Below, in pieces: positions 1 to 10,387 of a DNA stretch of 47,101 bases. This DNA is from Deltaproteobacteria bacterium. GTDB taxonomy: Bacteria > Desulfobacterota > Syntrophia > Syntrophales > JAAYKM01. The notes under the pieces are model-generated. The model saw nothing but the letters and a program-made list of their open reading frames with translations, was not told where the DNA came from and ran no database searches. The position numbers and the translations under genes are program-made. Within the stretch, counting starts at the first letter, position 1, and every line of letters begins with the position of its first letter. The stretch spans positions 1 through 47,101 of the forward strand of contig JAAYKM010000042.1 in assembly GCA_012522415.1 (NCBI GenBank), read 5' to 3'.

Positions 1-435
1 GTACTCACCCCTGGGGGAAATGTAGTCGAAAGACATTGCCGTTCCAAAGTCAACAACGATCAGGTCCCTCCGGCACCTTTCGTATGCGGCCACGGCATTG
101 ACAATACGGTCCGCGCCGATTTCCCTTGGGTTGTCGTAAAAAATCGGCATACCCGTTTTTACGCCTGGTCCGACAATCAACGGAGTGGTCTGAAAGTACT
201 TCAGGCAGACCGTTTCCAGGATATTCAGCATGGGTGGAACAACGCAGGAGATGATGATGTCGTCGATCTGTTTGGAGCTGATGTTGCTGGATTTGTAGAG
301 TGAATAAATGAGCATGCCGTATTCATCCACCGTATGATCGATGACGGTTCTGATGCGCCAGTCATGAACCAGGACATCACCGTCATAGACCCCCAGCACC
401 GTATTGGTATTGCCCACATCAATGACCAGTAGCAT
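1..435 (-). CDS. coaX: Type III pantothenate kinase, 3' part cut off by window edge
   Basis: Reading leftward from the ATG at 435, the first 145 codons are open and begin with the nucleotide-binding signature MLLVIDVGNTNTVLGVYDG, typical of the type III (CoaX) ASKHA-fold kinases. Further on are a DRIVNAVAAYE segment and an IVVDFGTAMSFD segment, which match the conserved GADR and DxGTA motifs of the family. The enzyme phosphorylates pantothenate, the first step of coenzyme A synthesis, in the cytoplasm. A full CoaX is about 255 residues, so roughly 110 C-terminal residues lie beyond base 1. It is the last visible gene of a valS-nadC-coaX run, starting 51 nt after nadC. In many bacteria birA sits next to coaX; it is absent here. 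Confidence 0.93.
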   Translation of the reverse strand, partial: MLLVIDVGNTNTVLGVYDGDVLVHDWRIRTVIDHTVDEYGMLIYSLYKSSNISSKQIDDIIISCVVPPMLNILETVCLKYFQTTPLIVGPGVKTGMPIFYDNPREIGADRIVNAVAAYERCRRDLIVVDFGTAMSFDYISPRGEY

Positions 436-486
436 AGGTCTCTCCTTCCTTGTCCCTGTCCAGTCCTGTTGCGATATCAGCCGGAC

Positions 487-1326
487 CTAGCCTTCCTTTT
501 CGATCAGAAGGGAGATATCGGCCGCTTTCACCGAATGGGTGATCGCCCCTACGGAGATGAAATCGACTCCGGTGGCGGCAATATCCCTGACCGTTTCGTG
601 GTTGACATTGCCCGATGCCTCGAGCGGAACCTTTCCGTTTGCCAAAGCCACGGCTTCTTTCATCTGGCTGACGGACATGTTGTCCAACATGAGTACATCG
701 GCCCCACAGGCAAGCGCCTCTTTCACCTCATCCAGATTACGACATTCCACTTCGATTTTCAGCAGATGATGCGCCTTTCGTCGGCAACGGGAAACCGCCT
801 CGGTGATTCCTCCCGCTGCATCGATGTGATTGTCCTTGATCAAGATACCGTCGCTCAGACCGAAACGATGATTATGTCCGCCCCCGACCGTCACGGCATA
901 CTTGTCCAGCACGCGGAATCCCGGGAGTGTCTTTCTTGTATCGACAATTCTGGCCCGTGTATCCTTGACCGCGGTGACATATCGACCGGTTTCCGTGGCA
1001 ATACCGCACAGACGCTGCAGGATGTTCAGCCCCACCCGCTCTGCCCGGAGGATGTGACCGAGATTACCTCTGATTTCCGCAATAATCTCCCCCTTGATCA
1101 CGAGGTCGCCGTCATTTTTTATTTTCTGCAGCACAAGGGAGGGGTCAACACAATGAAATACGGTGGCAAATACTTCCAAACCGGCCACAATCATATCATC
1201 TTTTGCCATGACCACCGCTTTACCCTTTTCACTGCCCGTCAGGGCGGACGATGTTGTGACATCCCCCCACCCGAGATCTTCGGCGAGAGCGGTTTCAATA
1301 AGCTTTTTCAGTTGCGTTGCATTCAC
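487..1326 (-). CDS. nadC: Nicotinate-nucleotide pyrophosphorylase (quinolinate phosphoribosyltransferase)
   Basis: The 279-residue product converts quinolinate and PRPP to nicotinate mononucleotide in de novo NAD synthesis. Visible family signatures are EDLGWGDVTTSS near the N-terminus, the ERVGLNILQRLCGIAT helix, DTRKTLPGFRVLDKYAV with the catalytic Arg/Lys, GGGHNHRFGLSDGILIKDNH, and the C-terminal ASGNVN and GVDFISVGAITHS phosphate-binding strands. I place the start at the GTG (1326), one base after the valS stop codon, because the longer open frame only extends into valS. The length then matches the usual 275-290 residues. Expression is probably coupled to valS, since there is no strong separate ribosome-binding site. 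Confidence 0.93.
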   Translation of the reverse strand: MNATQLKKLIETALAEDLGWGDVTTSSALTGSEKGKAVVMAKDDMIVAGLEVFATVFHCVDPSLVLQKIKNDGDLVIKGEIIAEIRGNLGHILRAERVGLNILQRLCGIATETGRYVTAVKDTRARIVDTRKTLPGFRVLDKYAVTVGGGHNHRFGLSDGILIKDNHIDAAGGITEAVSRCRRKAHHLLKIEVECRNLDEVKEALACGADVLMLDNMSVSQMKEAVALANGKVPLEASGNVNHETVRDIAATGVDFISVGAITHSVKAADISLLIEKEG

Positions 1327-1327
1327 C

Positions 1328-3997
1328 TTAATGGTCGGCCCCCTGTATCCCTTCGAATTTTTTGTACAGGTTTTCAAGAATGGTGAATTTATCGCGAAGA
1401 TTTTTGTATTTTAATTCTTCCTTTTCGATTACCATCGGTGCCGCCTTCTTGATAAAATCCTGATTGGCGAGTTTATTGGATACCTGCCTGAGATCTTTTT
1501 CCATTTTGGCCATCTCCTTCTGCAAACGGCGCTTTTCGACGGAAATGTCCACCACCCCCTCCAGGAAAACAAAGATGCGCATGGCGGCGACGACCCCGGT
1601 TACGGCTCCCTTCGGTTCGGCCATATCCCCCGCGATATTCAGGGATTCCAAATTCGCCAGATTGATGATGTAGTGACGGTCCCGGTTCATGACGGACTTG
1701 GCTGCCGGGTCCGGTACGGAAATCGTAACGGTAATTTTCCTGGAGGGGGACACGTTCATCTCGCTACGGATGTTACGAATTTTCGTAACGACTTCCATGA
1801 GCAGGGCCATCTCTTTTTCCGCCGAGATGTCCTTCAGCGCTTCATTCGGTTCGGGGAAAGGGTTCACCATGACGGATGTCCCGTCATGGATGCATTTCTG
1901 CCAAATTTCCTCGGTGAGGAAGGGCATAAAAGGATGAAGGAGCTTCAGGGACGTCTTCAGGACCATGACAAGGGTTTTCTGGACGGCCCCTCTTTTTCCT
2001 TCTTCCTCCCTGCCATAGAGTGTGGGTTTGATCATCTCTAGGTACCAGTCACAGAACTCATGCCAGATGAACTGGTATATACTGGCGGCGGCATCATTAA
2101 AACGGTATTCCTCAAGGTGGCGGTTGACATCATCGACGGTCCGGTTCAAACGGGCCCGTATCCAGCGATCGGGAAGGAGCTTGCTGCCTTCACCGGGTGT
2201 CTCATATTGTTCCATACGGCCGTTGAGATTCATCATGGTGAAGCGGGTGGCGTTCCAGATCTTGTTGATGAAATACTTATACCCCTCAATCCGCTCTTCA
2301 GACATTCGGATATCCCGCCCCTGGGCGGCGAAGGCTGCCAGGGTGAAACGGAATGCATCGGCGCCGTACTTGTCGATCATGTGCAGGGGATCGATGATAT
2401 TGCCCTTTGATTTACTCATTTTGTCCCCTTTTTCGTCCCGTACCAGGGCATGGAGATAAACATCCCGAAAGGGAACATCCTTCATGTTGTATAGCCCCAT
2501 CATCATCATCCGGGCCACCCAGAAGAAAAGAATGTCGAACCCGGTAACGAGGAGTGATGTGGGATAGAAGGTTTTCAGTGTCTCTGTTTCCTCCGGCCAG
2601 CCGAGGGTGGAAAAGGGCCACAATGCGGAGCTGAACCAGGTGTCGAGGACGTCCTCTTCCTGGCACAGTTTCCCCGATCCGCAGTCGGGACAATGGTCCG
2701 GATCGGTCATGTCGACTATGACCTTCCCACAGGCATCGCAGTACCAGACCGGGATCCGGTGCCCCCACCAGATCTGCCGCGAAACACACCAGTCACGGAT
2801 ATTGTTCATCCACTCGAAGTAGGTCGCCTCCCAAGTGGCGGGTACAATGCGCGTATTGCCTAAGGCAACGGCGGCGATGGCCTCCTTGGCGAGGGGGGTG
2901 ACCCTGACGAACCACTGTTTGGAAACCATCGGCTCAATGTCTGTTTTGCAGCGGTAGCACTTGCCGATGTTATGCGCGTAGGGTTCCGTGTCCACGAGGT
3001 ATCCCTGCTCCCGAAGATCCCGCACCACGTTTTCCCGGCAGGTGTAGCGATCCTGGCCGCAGTAGGCCCCTCCATGCTCGGTGATCATCGCGTTCCCGTC
3101 CATGATCTTGATAATCTCCAGATTATGCCGCAAGGCGATGGCGAAATCGTTGGGGTCCGACGACGGGGTAATTTTCACCGCGCCGGAACCGAATTCCATT
3201 GTGACATAATCATCGGCGATGACGGGAATTTTCCGGTTCACCAGGGGCAGGATGACTTCCCTGCCGATTTTATCCCTGTAGCGCTCATCATCGGGGTGGA
3301 CGGCCACGGCCGTGTCTCCCAGCATGGTTTCGGGCCGTGTCGTGGCGACGATGATATCACCGCTTCCATCAGCATAGGGGTAACGGATATTCCAGAGGGA
3401 ACTCGCCTCCTCATGATATTCGACTTCCAGGTCGGAAATGGCCGTGTGACAACGGGGACACCAGTTGACGATGTAATCTCCCTGATAGATCAGCCCCTCG
3501 TTATACAGACGGACAAAAACCTCCCGAACAGCTTTGCTCAGACCTTCGTCCATGGTGAAACGTTCCCGTTCCCAGTCGCAGGAACTGCCCAGTCTCTTCA
3601 GCTGATTGATAATGGCGCCGCCGTATTTTTCCCGCCATTCCCAGACGCGTTCAATGAATTTCTCCCGGCCCAGATCATGACGGGAAATCCCTTCCCTGGC
3701 GAGCTCCTGCTCCACGACGTTCTGGGTGGCGATCCCGGCGTGATCCGTTCCAGGCATCCACAGCGTGTTGTAGCCCTGCATTCTTTTGTAACGGATGATG
3801 ATATCCTGCAGGGTATTGTTCAGAGCGTGACCCATGTGCAAAATGCCCGTCACGTTGGGAGGGGGAATCACGATTGAGAAGGGAGGTTTTTCGCTTGTAT
3901 CCTCCGCGTGAAAAAACCGGTTTTCCAGCCAATAGGCATACCAGCGTTCTTCTGCCTGATGGGGTTCAAAATTCTTGCTGAGTTCTTCACTTGCCAT
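1328..3997 (-). CDS. valS: Valyl-tRNA synthetase
   Basis: This 889-residue class Ia aminoacyl-tRNA synthetase charges tRNA-Val. The HIGH motif appears as HMGH at residues 54-57 after PPPNVTG, and the KMSKS motif is intact at about residues 526-530. The WCVSRQIWWGHRIPVW segment and the CDACGK/CPDCGSGK zinc-knuckle-like cysteines lie between them. The ELEKxLxxxxxKLxNxxF-like C-terminal coiled coil of ValRS is also present. The frame stays open 48 nt upstream, but the ATG at 3997 has an AGGAG ribosome-binding site at the right distance. nadC follows with a one-base gap. No T-box leader is recognisable upstream. Confidence 0.96.
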   Translation of the reverse strand: MASEELSKNFEPHQAEERWYAYWLENRFFHAEDTSEKPPFSIVIPPPNVTGILHMGHALNNTLQDIIIRYKRMQGYNTLWMPGTDHAGIATQNVVEQELAREGISRHDLGREKFIERVWEWREKYGGAIINQLKRLGSSCDWERERFTMDEGLSKAVREVFVRLYNEGLIYQGDYIVNWCPRCHTAISDLEVEYHEEASSLWNIRYPYADGSGDIIVATTRPETMLGDTAVAVHPDDERYRDKIGREVILPLVNRKIPVIADDYVTMEFGSGAVKITPSSDPNDFAIALRHNLEIIKIMDGNAMITEHGGAYCGQDRYTCRENVVRDLREQGYLVDTEPYAHNIGKCYRCKTDIEPMVSKQWFVRVTPLAKEAIAAVALGNTRIVPATWEATYFEWMNNIRDWCVSRQIWWGHRIPVWYCDACGKVIVDMTDPDHCPDCGSGKLCQEEDVLDTWFSSALWPFSTLGWPEETETLKTFYPTSLLVTGFDILFFWVARMMMMGLYNMKDVPFRDVYLHALVRDEKGDKMSKSKGNIIDPLHMIDKYGADAFRFTLAAFAAQGRDIRMSEERIEGYKYFINKIWNATRFTMMNLNGRMEQYETPGEGSKLLPDRWIRARLNRTVDDVNRHLEEYRFNDAAASIYQFIWHEFCDWYLEMIKPTLYGREEEGKRGAVQKTLVMVLKTSLKLLHPFMPFLTEEIWQKCIHDGTSVMVNPFPEPNEALKDISAEKEMALLMEVVTKIRNIRSEMNVSPSRKITVTISVPDPAAKSVMNRDRHYIINLANLESLNIAGDMAEPKGAVTGVVAAMRIFVFLEGVVDISVEKRRLQKEMAKMEKDLRQVSNKLANQDFIKKAAPMVIEKEELKYKNLRDKFTILENLYKKFEGIQGADH

Positions 3998-4146
3998 AAT
4001 CTGCTCCTGGTTCGTCTTCGGATATCCCCTGGGGAAAATGCTCAAAAATCACGATCCCCCTGAGATCGACGCCGACGGCGGATTCAGAGGGAATGAAATG
4101 GGGGAGCTTCTTTCTCGGGTCTTGTTTTCCGATCTCGGCGATTTTT

Positions 4147-5289
4147 TCAGTCTATGTTCAAATCTTCTTTCAACTTGTGTGCGATTAAAAGAGCCTCCAC
4201 TCCCGATAGCGAGGACAGGGGAGAAAAAAGAGCCGCAATCGGGTTTTTCATTCCCATGATTCCCCGTGTGGTCACCGTCATCACGGCTTCATAGGAGGCA
4301 TGATCCGGTTTCACATCCTGAAACGGCGATGGGGTCCCCTCAAAAGATTTTCGCCGTTCCGTGTTGCCGGCCAGGCGCCCCAGAACATCTTCCATGACAA
4401 CGGCATAGGTCGCCCGATTGACGATTTCTTCGGGCCGGAACGATCCGTCGGGATATTTTTCCAGGCCCTTGACACCTAAACGCAAAACGCTCTCAATATG
4501 GATCCGGTAAGGCTGACCCTCGATATCCTTGGCGGCGGCTGTTTTTTCGGGATGTTTGCTTTTCCCCTCGGCCGCCTGAGGCTGCCCGGTCAATATCTTC
4601 TCCAGTTTTATTTCTTCCATGATGATCGCGGCACAATCAGCCCGCGTGATATGCTCGACCAGGACGATTTTCCTTCCGGTTTTGGTGACAGCCATGACCT
4701 TTTGAATTGTTTGGATCTGAAACAGTTGTTCTTCCGCATCCCTCGCAAGTCTGCCGCCGATTGCGATAACCTGCCTGAACATCCTGGCCGCCTCGTCGAA
4801 ACTCAGATTATCCCTGCAGGCCAGGCCCATGTAGTAGTAGGCCTCGCTGTTTTGCGGATCGATTTTTATGGCCGCGTCGAAGGCCTCTTTTGTTTTCAGA
4901 AACCATCGTTTGTCCCGCTTGTCCTGAGAATGGATCCTGATCCCGGCAACCCGGCAAAAAACCTTATCATCACTTATTTTAGCATGTTTACAGCCATTTT
5001 TCAGATCACCCAGGGCATCGTCATTTTGGGCCTGATGGATTCTGGCGATGGCGCGACCGATGGCGGCTTTCGGATCCTTCGGGTTTTTTCGAAGGACCCA
5101 GGAAAATTCGCGTTCCGCATCCTCGTATTGCCCATCATTCAGAAGCTTCATGCCCGCATCAGTGTAAATGTCCGACGATTCCACCATCTTCACGGTCGGC
5201 TTTTTGTTCTTGCTTCCACAGGATATTAAGGCCGCAGCCATAAAAACGGCCAGCATCAGCATGAACCACTGTGAGCCTTTTCCTTGCAT
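4147..5289 (-). CDS. Lipoprotein with TPR repeats and SLH-like C-terminal region
   Basis: The 380-residue product begins with a signal peptide (hydrophobic FMLMLAVFMAAA) and a lipobox LISC, so it is probably a lipid-anchored envelope protein. Residues about 40-200 contain tetratricopeptide-type repeats such as GMKLLNDGQYEDAEREFSWV and DPQNSEAYYYMGLACRDNLS. The last third resembles S-layer-homology modules: LEKYPDGSFRPEEIVNRATYA matches the G-YPDG-FRP-...-RA pattern, and FQDVKPDHASYEAV matches the F-DV-...-Y-AI opening of a second module. Its function is unknown; a role in envelope attachment or scaffolding is inferred. A GGAGGAG ribosome-binding site precedes both a TTG at 5295 and the ATG at 5289; the ATG is preferred. 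Confidence 0.75.
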   Translation of the reverse strand: MQGKGSQWFMLMLAVFMAAALISCGSKNKKPTVKMVESSDIYTDAGMKLLNDGQYEDAEREFSWVLRKNPKDPKAAIGRAIARIHQAQNDDALGDLKNGCKHAKISDDKVFCRVAGIRIHSQDKRDKRWFLKTKEAFDAAIKIDPQNSEAYYYMGLACRDNLSFDEAARMFRQVIAIGGRLARDAEEQLFQIQTIQKVMAVTKTGRKIVLVEHITRADCAAIIMEEIKLEKILTGQPQAAEGKSKHPEKTAAAKDIEGQPYRIHIESVLRLGVKGLEKYPDGSFRPEEIVNRATYAVVMEDVLGRLAGNTERRKSFEGTPSPFQDVKPDHASYEAVMTVTTRGIMGMKNPIAALFSPLSSLSGVEALLIAHKLKEDLNID

Positions 5290-5413
5290 GGTCAACGTCT
5301 TCTCCTCCGGCTGCCACATGAGATCCTGAAACCCACGACAACCCGCTTGAGTTCGGCTAAATCCATATATTTATCATTGCTTGAAGTCAAGGCATTTCAG
5401 CTCTTTTACCGGT

Positions 5414-6343
5414 TCATCCGGAACTGAACGTGCTGATCCGGCGGCGGATTTCCGACAGCCTGTCCGGGTCGAACCACAGGATTTCTTTATCCCTCTTGAA
5501 CCATGTCATCTGGCGCTTGGCATACTTCCAGGTATCCCGCTTCATTTCCGCTACGGCGTCCTCCAGGGTACAGTCACCCTTGAGATGCCGGACCATATGA
5601 CGATACCCCAGGGATTGCATCGCTTTAAGGTCTTCCCCGTAGTTCATTGCCAGGAGGCTTTCCACTTCGTGCAGGAGACCGGCTTCGATCATTTCATCGG
5701 CCCGTCTTTCAATTCGTTGCCGCAGCCTTTCCCTTTCCTGCCGGATGCCTATTTTCAGATAACGATACTCTCTGTTTGCCTGAAAGGCATGTTCCGTCTG
5801 CTTTTTTATGATCGATTCGCCTGTCAGATCGAGTACTTCAAGGGCTCGGATCATACGCACGGCGTCGTTGGGGTTGATCTGTCCGGCTGCCTGCGGATCC
5901 CGTTGCCTGAGCAAATCATGAAGATATCCCTTTCCAAATTGGGCGATCATGTTTTTATATTGCTTCCGTAGCGCGTCATCCGGCCCCGGGCCGGTAATCA
6001 GCCCGCCCAGCAGGATCCGTACATAAAGCCCGGTGCCTCCGGCCACGTAAACAGGCCGGTCATCCATCCGGCGGCCGGCTATCACCTTGCGTGCCATGTC
6101 CAGAAAGATAGCGGCGTTAAATGGCTCATCGGGGTTTACCACATCGATCAGGTGGTAGGGCAGGGTCTTGCGTTCCTGGAGGGACGGTTTGGCCGTGCCG
6201 ATATCCATGTGGCGGTAAACCTGCATCGAATCGGCATTGATAATCGAGCCCGGTTCCTCGTCTGCCAGGGTATGGACGACCGCCGTTTTTCCGGAAGCGG
6301 TGGGACCAACGATGACCAGCAGGAGGGGGCGAGGGGGGTTCAT
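5414..6343 (-). CDS. miaA: tRNA dimethylallyltransferase
   Basis: The 309-residue enzyme adds a dimethylallyl group to A37 of tRNAs that read codons beginning with U. The P-loop GPTASGKT is at residues 13-20. It is followed by INADSMQVYRHMDIGTAKP and the HLIDVVNPDEPFNAAIF segment, both highly characteristic of MiaA. Later come YVAGGTGLYVRILLGG and DAVRMIRALEVLDLTG. The length is normal. The ATG overlaps the TGA of mutL by 4 nt, so the pair is translationally coupled; mutL-miaA adjacency is common in bacteria. Confidence 0.96.
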   Translation of the reverse strand: MNPPRPLLLVIVGPTASGKTAVVHTLADEEPGSIINADSMQVYRHMDIGTAKPSLQERKTLPYHLIDVVNPDEPFNAAIFLDMARKVIAGRRMDDRPVYVAGGTGLYVRILLGGLITGPGPDDALRKQYKNMIAQFGKGYLHDLLRQRDPQAAGQINPNDAVRMIRALEVLDLTGESIIKKQTEHAFQANREYRYLKIGIRQERERLRQRIERRADEMIEAGLLHEVESLLAMNYGEDLKAMQSLGYRHMVRHLKGDCTLEDAVAEMKRDTWKYAKRQMTWFKRDKEILWFDPDRLSEIRRRISTFSSG

Positions 6344-8145
6344 GTCCGCTTGAAGAGCTTTTGCAGATCCGACAGATTGTAGACAAGATAAGCAGGTCGG
6401 CCATGGGGACAGGTGGCGTTAAAGGGGGTGGTGTCCATTTCCGCACAGAGTGATTTTACCTCGTCGTCCGTGAGGGTGTGATTGGCCTTGACCGCTCCTT
6501 TACAGGCCATCATGATGAACAGCTTTTCTTTAAGAGCCGTGGTCGATAGAATTTTCCCCCCTGCCAGCGTTTCCGTGACGAGATCCTGTAGAAATTGCTT
6601 GGGTGAAAGATTCGTCAGCAGTGCGGGAATCGATTTCAACAGGACGGTGTTGTCGCCGAAAGGTTCGATGTCGATCCCGGCTTCGGCAAGGATGTCCTGT
6701 GCGCTGAGGAACTGTTCATATTCCGACGGGGAGAGGCTCAGGACCTCCGGCACCAGGAGGGCCTGACGAAAATCGGCCCGCTTTTGGGCCGCGGCGCGGA
6801 TTTTTTCGAAAAGGATCCGTTCATGGGCGGCATGCTGGTCAATGACCACCATTTTGTCTCCACCGGAAAAAACCAGATAGGCCGCTCCAACCTGCCCCAG
6901 GTAATCCAGGTCTGAAAAACGAATACCCGGCAAGGGTGAGCCGTCCGCGGTTTTTTCATGCAAGTCCCGTAGTCCGGAACCATCCCATAAACCGGTGAAG
7001 GACGACACCGGTTTGGGGCCGGCGCTCGAATGGTAGACAGGACGTTTGGCGCCTGTTACCAGGGTGTAACGCTTGAGCGCTTCCTCCACCCGCTGTCTGT
7101 AGGAGGGGTCCGCCGTTATTTCGCCTGCGTGTTTCCATATCCCTTCTGTTGCGGATCCGGCGCCAAGCCCGGAGACGACGGCTTCAACGACGCAGTCGTA
7201 GATATCCCGGGGATTGCGGAAGCGCACTTCCGTTTTGGCCGGATGAACATTCACGTCCACATCCTCCGGTGGCAAATCGATGAAGAATACGAGTATGGGA
7301 TAGCGTTTTTCCGGGATCACCCGCCGATAACCCGTCATGACGGCATGGCTGATCAGGGGATCCCTGACGAAGCGTCCGTTAACGAAAAAGTAATAGCCCC
7401 TCGTGTTGGCACGTGAATAATCCGGTCGCGTGATCATCCCGTCCAGGCGTACGTTTCCCTTTTCAGCATGAACCCTGATCATATGCTCTGCCACGTCCTC
7501 TCCCAGGACCAGGGCAAGGCGATCGGAGATTTTTTTCACATGGGGCACCCGAAGCACTTCCCGGCCATTCGCTGTCACGTTCAGCCTTAATTCCGGCCGG
7601 CTCAGGGCAATTCGTACCAGGACCTCCATGCAGGCCGCCTGTTCCCTCGAAACCGATTTTAGAAATTTTTTGCGTGCCGGGACATGATCGAAAATATGGG
7701 TGACGCTCACTGTCGTGCCTTCGGGGCACCCGATTTCCTGAATCGTTTCGACCTTGCCGCCGTCAAGCACGACCCGGCTCCCGGACAGCGCATTGCGTTT
7801 GCGGCTGATCATTTCAACGCGGGCGACGGAGGCGATGCTGGGCAGGGCTTCTCCACGGAACCCATAGGTGATGATGTGAAAGATATCGTCAACCGACTGG
7901 ATTTTGCTGGTCGCGTGTCGCTGAAAAGCCAGGCCGACCTCACCGGCATCAATGCCCTGTCCGTTGTCGCTCACCCGGATCGATTTGCATCCGCCCTGCT
8001 CCAGATTAACGCTCAATTCGGTGCTGTCGGCATCGATCGCGTTTTCCAGCAGTTCTTTCAGTATGGATGCGGGTCTTTCAACCACCTCCCCGGCGGCGAT
8101 CTGGTCTGCCACCTCACGGGACAGAACGGCAATTCTGTTTTCCAT
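6340..8145 (-). CDS. mutL: DNA mismatch repair protein MutL
   Basis: The 601-residue product has the GHKL ATPase domain at the N-terminus (VADQIAAGEVVERPAS, ELLENAIDADS, VSDNGQGID, YGFRGEALPSIASV). Its C-terminal domain carries the endonuclease metal-binding motif DQHAAHERILFE, beginning at about residue 436, together with ACKGAVKAN and CPHGRP. This is the nicking type of MutL found in organisms without MutH, unlike that of E. coli. The frame is open four codons further upstream, but only the ATG at 8145 has a ribosome-binding site (AGGAGA). mutS is not in the window. Confidence 0.96.
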   Translation of the reverse strand: MENRIAVLSREVADQIAAGEVVERPASILKELLENAIDADSTELSVNLEQGGCKSIRVSDNGQGIDAGEVGLAFQRHATSKIQSVDDIFHIITYGFRGEALPSIASVARVEMISRKRNALSGSRVVLDGGKVETIQEIGCPEGTTVSVTHIFDHVPARKKFLKSVSREQAACMEVLVRIALSRPELRLNVTANGREVLRVPHVKKISDRLALVLGEDVAEHMIRVHAEKGNVRLDGMITRPDYSRANTRGYYFFVNGRFVRDPLISHAVMTGYRRVIPEKRYPILVFFIDLPPEDVDVNVHPAKTEVRFRNPRDIYDCVVEAVVSGLGAGSATEGIWKHAGEITADPSYRQRVEEALKRYTLVTGAKRPVYHSSAGPKPVSSFTGLWDGSGLRDLHEKTADGSPLPGIRFSDLDYLGQVGAAYLVFSGGDKMVVIDQHAAHERILFEKIRAAAQKRADFRQALLVPEVLSLSPSEYEQFLSAQDILAEAGIDIEPFGDNTVLLKSIPALLTNLSPKQFLQDLVTETLAGGKILSTTALKEKLFIMMACKGAVKANHTLTDDEVKSLCAEMDTTPFNATCPHGRPAYLVYNLSDLQKLFKRT

Positions 8146-8354
8146 ATTCTCCTGCATTTACTTTAATAAGGCGCTCTGAATGTCCCCTTTTGTCTGTCCT
8201 GTGCGAGGTCATGCCGTAAGGTTTGTGTCGGGCTTGAAGCCCTGGCAAAGAGAAAAATCTCTAAACTGTAAGCACGTCAGGCTGATATGAATGCATTCTT
8301 CGATATGGCCCCGGACACAAGAACGCGGGAACTGAAACTCATCGATGGCAAGCT

Positions 8355-8376
8355 AACAAAAACCCCTGCGGGTTTC
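8355..8376 (-). terminator. Rho-independent terminator of uvrB
   Basis: A 6-bp perfect stem (AAACCC at 8360-8365 with GGGTTT at 8370-8375, 4-nt loop) is followed on the minus strand by a T-rich run. It lies about 25 nt past the uvrB stop codon. The rest of the 8146-8398 gap between uvrB and mutL shows no gene. Confidence 0.7.
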
Positions 8377-8398
8377 AACGAAATCTTCCGCGTTCCCC

Positions 8399-10387
8399 TT
8401 ATCTGAGCATCCAGTCGCGCAGTTCAGCAATCTGATCCCGTATTTCGGCGGCTTTTTCAAACTCCAGATTCTTGGCGAGCTTTTTCATTTCACGGGTCAG
8501 TCTTTCAATTTCTTCCTTCAGATCACCCGTTGAGTCGTAGGGGCGTTTTCTTTCCTCGATCTTCCCCGGCTCCACGTAATCGGCTTCATAAATTGAACCC
8601 AAAATATCGTGAATGTTGGCCGTCACCGTTTCGGGAGTGATGCCGTTTTCCATATTGTATCGGCTCTGTATCTCCCGACGACGGTTCGTCTCACGCAGGC
8701 AGGCCTCTATTGATCCCGTAAGCCGGTCGGCGTACATGATCACCTGTCCGCCCACGTTGCGGGCCGCACGCCCGCTCGTCTGGATGAGTGATCGTTCGGA
8801 CCGGAGAAAACCCTCCTTGTCCGCGTCGAGAATGGCCACAAGGGAAACCTCCGGGAGGTCAAGCCCTTCCCGAAGCAGGTTCACACCCACGAGGACATCG
8901 AAGATCCCCAGGCGAAGATCCCGTATGATTTCCACGCGTTCCAGAGTTTGAACATCGGAATGGAGGTATTTCACCCGCACGCCCAGGTCGTGATAATAGC
9001 TCGTCAGATTTTCCGCCATCCTTTTCGTCAATGTCGTGACGAGAACCCGCTCCCCCTTTTTCACCCGCTTCCGAATTTCCTCAAGGAGATCATCCACCTG
9101 TTGGCTCACGGGTTTAATCACAATTTCCGGGTCGATCAACCCCGTTGGACGAATGATCTGTTCAACCACTTTGCCCCCGCTCTTACCGATTTCATATTGG
9201 GCCGGGGTGGCCGAAATATAAATCCGCTGTTGTGGAAACCGTTCGTATTCTTCAAAGCGCAAAGGTCGGTTATCCAGAGCGGAGGGCAGGCGAAACCCGA
9301 ACTTGACCAGTGTCTCCTTTCGTGACCGGTCGCCCCGGTACATGCCGATCAGTTGTGGAACGGTGACATGGCTTTCGTCCAGAATAATCAGAGCGTCCCG
9401 GGGCAGGTATTCCATCAGTGTCGGCGGCGGCTCGCCGGGTTTTCGTCCCGTCAGATGTCGCGAATAATTCTCGATTCCCTGGCAGTAGCCCATCTCTTCC
9501 ATCATCTCAATATCGAAGTGGGTTCTCTGTTCCAGACGCTGGGATTCAAGCAGTTTATTCTGTTTATTCAGATCCTGGAGGGTCGTGCCCAGTTCTATTC
9601 GTATGTCGCGAATCGCTCGATCCAGATTGTCCCGCGTTGTCACGTAGTGGCTGCCGGGATAGACGGCGATACGCTTGAGGGTTTCCAGTTTTTTCCCTCG
9701 GAGCGGATCGGTTAGGGAGATGGCTTCAACGGTGTCTCCAAAGAACTCGACGCGGTAGGCCCGGTCCTCTTCGTAAGGCGGGAAGATTTCCACCACATCC
9801 CCCCGTACCCGGAAGGTGCCCCGATGAAAATCCACGTCGTTTCGCTCGTATTGAATTTCGATCAGTTTCCTCAGGACCGCCTCCCGATCCGTTTCCATTC
9901 CCTCCTCCAGGCGGACGAGCATACCCGAATAGGCTTCGGGTGAACCAAGACCGTAAATACAGGAGACGCTGGCCACGATGATGACGTCATTTCGTTCGAA
10001 CAGGCTGTGTGTTGCCGCATGACGCATCTTGTCGATGATGTCGTTGATGGAGGAGTCCTTTTCGATATAGGTGTCCGTGCTCGGGATGTAGGCTTCCGGC
10101 TGGTAGTAATCGTAGTAACTGACGAAGTATTCGACGGCGTTTTCCGGGAAAAGGTTTTTGAACTCCCCGTAGAGTTGCGCCGCCAAGGTTTTGTTTGGCG
10201 CAATCACGAGCGCCGGTCTTCGACTTGCAGCAATCACGTTGGCGATGGTAAAGGTCTTCCCCGATCCCGTTACACCCAGCAAAACCTGATGCGCTTTGCC
10301 CGCCTGGATACCGTCGACAAGTTGCGTGATGGCAGCCGGCTGGTCGCCCCGAGGTTCAAAATCGGTTACCAACCTGAATTCTTGCAT
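8399..10387 (-). CDS. uvrB: Excinuclease ABC subunit B
   Basis: The 662-residue UvrB is the damage-verifying helicase-like subunit of nucleotide excision repair. Walker A is GVTGSGKT at residues 38-45. The damage-gripping beta-hairpin region is recognisable as [16 protein letters not shown], followed by [15 protein letters not shown]. The DEAD-like box appears as [10 protein letters not shown], and helicase motifs V/VI as [20 protein letters not shown] and QTSGRAARN. The last 35 residues form a UVR motif for UvrC contact ([17 protein letters not shown]). Length is normal. Its ATG is about 130 nt from the divergent cydA, so both promoters must lie between 10388 and 10545. No convincing LexA box was seen there. 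Confidence 0.97.
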   Translation of the reverse strand: MQEFRLVTDFEPRGDQPAAITQLVDGIQAGKAHQVLLGVTGSGKTFTIANVIAASRRPALVIAPNKTLAAQLYGEFKNLFPENAVEYFVSYYDYYQPEAYIPSTDTYIEKDSSINDIIDKMRHAATHSLFERNDVIIVASVSCIYGLGSPEAYSGMLVRLEEGMETDREAVLRKLIEIQYERNDVDFHRGTFRVRGDVVEIFPPYEEDRAYRVEFFGDTVEAISLTDPLRGKKLETLKRIAVYPGSHYVTTRDNLDRAIRDIRIELGTTLQDLNKQNKLLESQRLEQRTHFDIEMMEEMGYCQGIENYSRHLTGRKPGEPPPTLMEYLPRDALIILDESHVTVPQLIGMYRGDRSRKETLVKFGFRLPSALDNRPLRFEEYERFPQQRIYISATPAQYEIGKSGGKVVEQIIRPTGLIDPEIVIKPVSQQVDDLLEEIRKRVKKGERVLVTTLTKRMAENLTSYYHDLGVRVKYLHSDVQTLERVEIIRDLRLGIFDVLVGVNLLREGLDLPEVSLVAILDADKEGFLRSERSLIQTSGRAARNVGGQVIMYADRLTGSIEACLRETNRRREIQSRYNMENGITPETVTANIHDILGSIYEADYVEPGKIEERKRPYDSTGDLKEEIERLTREMKKLAKNLEFEKAAEIRDQIAELRDWMLR

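Noticed and set aside
469-1386. Long plus-strand open frame of 305 codons opposite nadC
   Set aside because: It is the antisense shadow of nadC, whose motifs are unmistakable; the product has no recognisable domain.
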